Positions 61,413 to 64,000 of a DNA stretch of 64,000 nt are shown here, piece by piece; within the stretch, counting starts at the first letter, position 1; each line of letters starts with the position of its first letter. The notes below the pieces were generated by a model, which did not search any database, was not told the origin of the DNA, and saw only the letters and a program-made list of their open reading frames with translations. The stretch comes from JAYPHU01 sp964611435 (GTDB lineage Bacteria; Pseudomonadota; Alphaproteobacteria; Rhodospirillales; UBA2165): positions 344,143-408,142 of the forward strand of contig CAZSXT010000001.1 of assembly GCA_964611435.1 (NCBI GenBank), written 5' to 3'. The position numbers and the translations under genes were made by a program.

Positions 61413-62749
61413 GCCTTTTGGTCTTCCAGTTCCGGGGACGCTGACGGGTGACCCAACGTATAGAGGGCCACCGGTTCACTCAAGCCACGGATATCCGTTT
61501 CACCCACGCGTAGTAACCCGGTTTCGCCAGTGAGCCGGGCAAATTCGCCACTTAGCAGGATTTTGGTGTCATGGTCTTTGTTCAAGGCCTCCAGCCGTGC
61601 GGCCAGGTTTACTGCGTCTCCATGAACGGTGTAGCTTTGCCGCCCGCCGCCGCCAACATTGCCGGCAATCACCGGGCCAGTATTGAGCCCGATGCGGATG
61701 GATAAGTGTTCACCGGCAAACCGCTCATTTTCGACTGCCGCTAGGATTGCCCTGGCGGCTTTCAGGGCGTTCTTGGCATGTTCGTTGTCTTCGACCGGTA
61801 CGTTAAAAGTGGCGAGGACGGCGTCGCCCTGGAACTGCGTCACCACGCCGCCGTGTTCGCCAATGATGGCGGTTACCCGGTCAAAGTACTGGTTTAATAT
61901 ATCGACGATTACCCGTGGGCCTTTAGACTCAGTCAGTCTGGTAAAGCCCGCTAGATCGACGAATAGAACTGTCGCGGTGCGTTCCAGCGGGTTCAGTGCG
62001 CCTTTGTCCTGGATCATCAGATCAGCAATAGCTTGAGGCACAAACCTTCCGAACATGTTGGAGACCGCGGCGATGTCGCGTTCAGCCTTAAGTTGTCGCC
62101 GGACAGTCAGGCGCGCCCGGTGCATAACGACGGCGATCAGGATGGCGGTGATAAGGAAGACAATGGCTTCCTGAAACCGGCTGCCCACCGGGACAAAGTT
62201 TTCATTAAAAAAATAACCGAGAAAGACCTCTTTGTTCGCGTCCAGGGGGATATCCGACCAGTTGATCGGATTGTCCATATCGTTGGTGATCCAATAATAC
62301 AGCCCCATCCAGCCCCCGGCGCCCAGCACGCCGCACCAGGCCACCAGCGCCGGAGAAAAGCTGAAAGCGGACACGGCGAGAATGACGAAAAAAATCGGAA
62401 ACGAGTCGAATCTGAAGACGAAAACTTGCGGCAGGTCCAATCCCGGGAGGGGGGGCACAATCGCGATGGCCGTCAGTAAAAAGACAAAATCAAGGGTCAG
62501 AAAAACAAACTTTACCCACGGCTTATCGATAGCTGAGCCGACGATTTGGTGGTGCAGGTAGCCGAGCGCGATGAGCAGCAATATGGGTAGAATGAAATCC
62601 ATGGCGCGGTCTGGCGGCCGGGATAGGACCAGCCAAACGCCAACCACCAGTATCGCTCCAATGCGGCCTTTGATCGCCAGCTTCATGCCCGCCTGTTCGG
62701 CGGCGTAGAAGGTTTTCCTCAGATCGGCTTCGGTTTCATCTTTGCGCAT
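61409..62749 (-). CDS. Membrane-bound class III adenylate/guanylate cyclase
   Basis: A 446-residue protein from ATG 62749; a longer frame to 62941 lacks support. About six hydrophobic segments fill residues 20-230, including a 45-residue periplasmic loop near VFLGYFFNENFVPVGS. The catalytic domain (about 260-430) has both metal aspartates (VLFVDLAGFTRLTE, FQGDAVLATF) and YTVHGDAVNLAARLEAL, which keeps the Asn/Arg transition-state residues and an Asp that favours ATP. It probably makes cAMP at the membrane. Divergent from the FecR-domain gene. Confidence 0.92.
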   Translation of the reverse strand: MRKDETEADLRKTFYAAEQAGMKLAIKGRIGAILVVGVWLVLSRPPDRAMDFILPILLLIALGYLHHQIVGSAIDKPWVKFVFLTLDFVFLLTAIAIVPPLPGLDLPQVFVFRFDSFPIFFVILAVSAFSFSPALVAWCGVLGAGGWMGLYYWITNDMDNPINWSDIPLDANKEVFLGYFFNENFVPVGSRFQEAIVFLITAILIAVVMHRARLTVRRQLKAERDIAAVSNMFGRFVPQAIADLMIQDKGALNPLERTATVLFVDLAGFTRLTESKGPRVIVDILNQYFDRVTAIIGEHGGVVTQFQGDAVLATFNVPVEDNEHAKNALKAARAILAAVENERFAGEHLSIRIGLNTGPVIAGNVGGGGRQSYTVHGDAVNLAARLEALNKDHDTKILLSGEFARLTGETGLLRVGETDIRGLSEPVALYTLGHPSASPELEDQKA

Positions 62750-62929
62750 AAAATCACTTTGCACGAACCTAAATTCGATACAAGAAAAATAAAAAACGGC
62801 TGAATTCCGCCAAAAATTTTTCCTGCGGGTGTGATGGCCGTCAATGGCGAACGAATCAAATTCGCTTATATTAAAACCCATGAACGGAGCCGTGTGTCGA
62901 TAGGCTCCACAAGGAAAAGGCAGGATGCC
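62750..62929. promoter_or_regulatory. Divergent promoter region between the cyclase and FecR-domain genes
   Basis: A 180-base A+T-rich region. It holds an inverted repeat GCGAA-N9-TTCGC at 62847-62865 (with a nested CGAAT/ATTCG), a TATATT element at 62867-62872, and a hairpin GGAGCC/GGCTCC at 62886-62908 ahead of the ribosome-binding site AGGA of the FecR-domain gene. Functional meaning unknown. Confidence 0.3.
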
Positions 62930-64000
62930 ATGAACCAACAAAAAGAATTACCGAACGCTGAGGCGGTCCCGAGCGACAGTATGTCGACGGCGTCGGATAG
63001 CGGAAAAATTGAATTCGTCGCGGAAATCACCGGCGTCGTTGTCGGCCGTGTGCAAACCTTGAAAGCGCCGGCCTTTGTGACCCGCGCCGATGGAACACGA
63101 GTGGAACTGCAACTCGGTGATGCGATCTATGAAGGTGATGTTATAGAAACCGGCGATGTCGGTGGCGTGGGTATTGTGTTCCTTGACGAATCCGTCTTGT
63201 CCATGGCCGATAACGCCAAGATGGTGCTCGACGAGGCGATCTACGATGCTTCGGAACAAGAGGGCAGCCTGCAGCTCAGTGCGTTGCAGGGTGTGTTCTC
63301 CGTGGTCAGCGGCCTGATCGCCAAGTCCGATCCGGACGCCATGGTGATCTCGACTCCGGTTGCGACCATCGGTATTCGCGGTACGCAGTTGGCTTTTGAA
63401 ATCGGTGACGGCGGTACGCTTGAAGTGGTGATGCTGGAAGAAGCCGATGGCTTTGTCGGCGAAGCGGTGATTACCAACGACGGCGGTGTGTCCCTGTTGG
63501 ACAAGCCGTTCCAGATGGTGTTCGTCGATAGCTTAAAGACCATTGGCCGCCCTGAAGACCTGCAGCACCGCCAAGACGTGGTGGAATATTACCGTGGCAG
63601 CCTATCGGTTTTGCCGACGGTCGGCACCAACGCCAACGATTACGACGTGAACCGGGACAGTGTGTTGCAGGAGCCTATTGATCTAGAGAACCTGGATACC
63701 CGCGCCGGCGGTGACGAACCCCAGGGGGCTTTTTCCGGCCACGTGAAGGTCGTCGATGACCTCTCGTCGGTGGCCGGCGGCAACGCCGGAAACGACGTGA
63801 CAACGCCGAAGACAGAGACGGTAGCAGGATTTGACGGAATTTCGGGCGGTTTGTCCGCGGAGGCGACCAACCCGGATCGGATCGTGTTTGAAACGGATGA
63901 GATCGATCTGGTTGATGATAGTCAGGTGAGTGAACCTGCTAGTGACGTCGATGTGATTGATCTGGTGGAAGATTCGGAACCGGAACCAATTCCGCCGGTG
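62930..64000 (+). CDS. FecR-domain N-terminus of a probably large secreted or surface protein, cut by the right edge
   Basis: A frame open from ATG 62930 to the window end (357 codons, no stop). A FecR domain spans about residues 55-185: RADGTRVELQLGDAIYEGDV, SVLSMADNAKMVLDEAIYD, VFSVVSGLIAKSDPDAMVI and TPVATIGIRGTQLAFEI. There is no signal peptide. After residue 240 the protein is acidic and low in complexity (EIDLVDDSQVSE, LVEDSEPEPIPPV). This is the pattern of the N-terminus of giant alphaproteobacterial type I-secreted adhesins (VCBS/cadherin/RTX). The sigma-factor-regulator role of classic FecR is unlikely without a transmembrane segment. Confidence 0.85.
   Translation, partial: MNQQKELPNAEAVPSDSMSTASDSGKIEFVAEITGVVVGRVQTLKAPAFVTRADGTRVELQLGDAIYEGDVIETGDVGGVGIVFLDESVLSMADNAKMVLDEAIYDASEQEGSLQLSALQGVFSVVSGLIAKSDPDAMVISTPVATIGIRGTQLAFEIGDGGTLEVVMLEEADGFVGEAVITNDGGVSLLDKPFQMVFVDSLKTIGRPEDLQHRQDVVEYYRGSLSVLPTVGTNANDYDVNRDSVLQEPIDLENLDTRAGGDEPQGAFSGHVKVVDDLSSVAGGNAGNDVTTPKTETVAGFDGISGGLSAEATNPDRIVFETDEIDLVDDSQVSEPASDVDVIDLVEDSEPEPIPPV

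Noticed and set aside
62930..63500. FecR domain as an iron-sensing anti-sigma regulator
   Set aside because: There is no transmembrane segment, no adjacent ECF sigma factor and no TonB receptor; the acidic extension favours a secreted adhesin.
1..64000. tRNA, rRNA, CRISPR arrays and phage genes
   Set aside because: I saw no cloverleaf-like sequence, no repeat-spacer pattern and no integrase, capsid or terminase in either strand; a small tRNA could still be missed by eye.

Overview
The window reads as chromosome from a free-living, probably marine, alphaproteobacterium, most likely of the Rhodospirillales. The evidence is the alphaproteobacterial style of the genes (FNR-type regulator with a cysteine cluster, Do-family protease followed by an OmpR/histidine-kinase pair, nadA-nadC, DUF3179 and DM13 proteins, many membrane-bound regulatory fusions) and a mid-to-high GC content. 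It is draft sequence. A 100-N scaffold gap at 30375-30474 is flanked by the same 55 bases on each side, and removing the gap and one copy restores an open frame, so the two contigs really overlap. No rRNA, tRNA, CRISPR array or insertion sequence was seen.

Region 1 (1-20.3 kb) is a surface-glycan type tailoring cluster, visibly richer in A+T than the rest. A leftward run encodes a methyltransferase, a 38-residue membrane microprotein, then two tandem copies of a two-gene module (TPR-SGNH hydrolase plus TPR-sulfotransferase), then a protein running off the left edge. That last protein is a paralogue of the first gene of the divergent rightward run at 7900. The rightward run adds a B12-binding radical SAM enzyme and a methyltransferase. 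A second leftward run (18155 to 12778) encodes a radical SAM enzyme, an RmlD-like reductase, a DegT-type aminotransferase and a glycosyltransferase-like protein. A zinc-binding C-methyltransferase and a third sulfotransferase close the region. Together they look like machinery that builds and decorates (sulfates, methylates, perhaps acylates) a polymer or protein-linked sugar. No transport or polymerase gene is in the window.

Region 2 (20.5-24.5 kb) is an FbpABC-type ferric iron importer behind a Fur-like box. Region 3 (24.6-34.4 kb) is a tightly overlapping set of four glycosyltransferases and a histidine phosphatase. It is followed by a 1192-residue fusion of an ABC exporter half, a cyclic-nucleotide-binding domain and a GGDEF-like domain whose catalytic motifs are degenerate, and which carries about 300 extra residues inside its ATPase domain. 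This is the best candidate for an undescribed system.

Region 4 (34.4-45.6 kb) is a peptide-type ABC importer (fused ATPase, binding protein, two permeases), two methyltransferases, a DUF454 protein, nadC-nadA and an M20 amidohydrolase. Region 5 (46-57 kb) holds a frameshifted membrane pseudo-receiver gene, a periplasmic Do protease with a clear terminator, a two-component system, a metallo-beta-lactamase-fold hydrolase, a DM13 protein, a DUF3179 protein, a glycan-related protein with a TTG start, a thioesterase, an arylsulfotransferase-like protein and a cyclic-nucleotide-binding protein.

Region 6 (57-64 kb) has a universal stress protein behind an FNR box, the FNR-type regulator itself, a glutathionyl-hydroquinone reductase gene broken by one in-frame TAA, a class I glutamine amidotransferase, an orphan MlaF-like ATPase and a class III nucleotide cyclase. 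Divergent from the cyclase is the start of a large FecR-domain protein that runs off the right edge.
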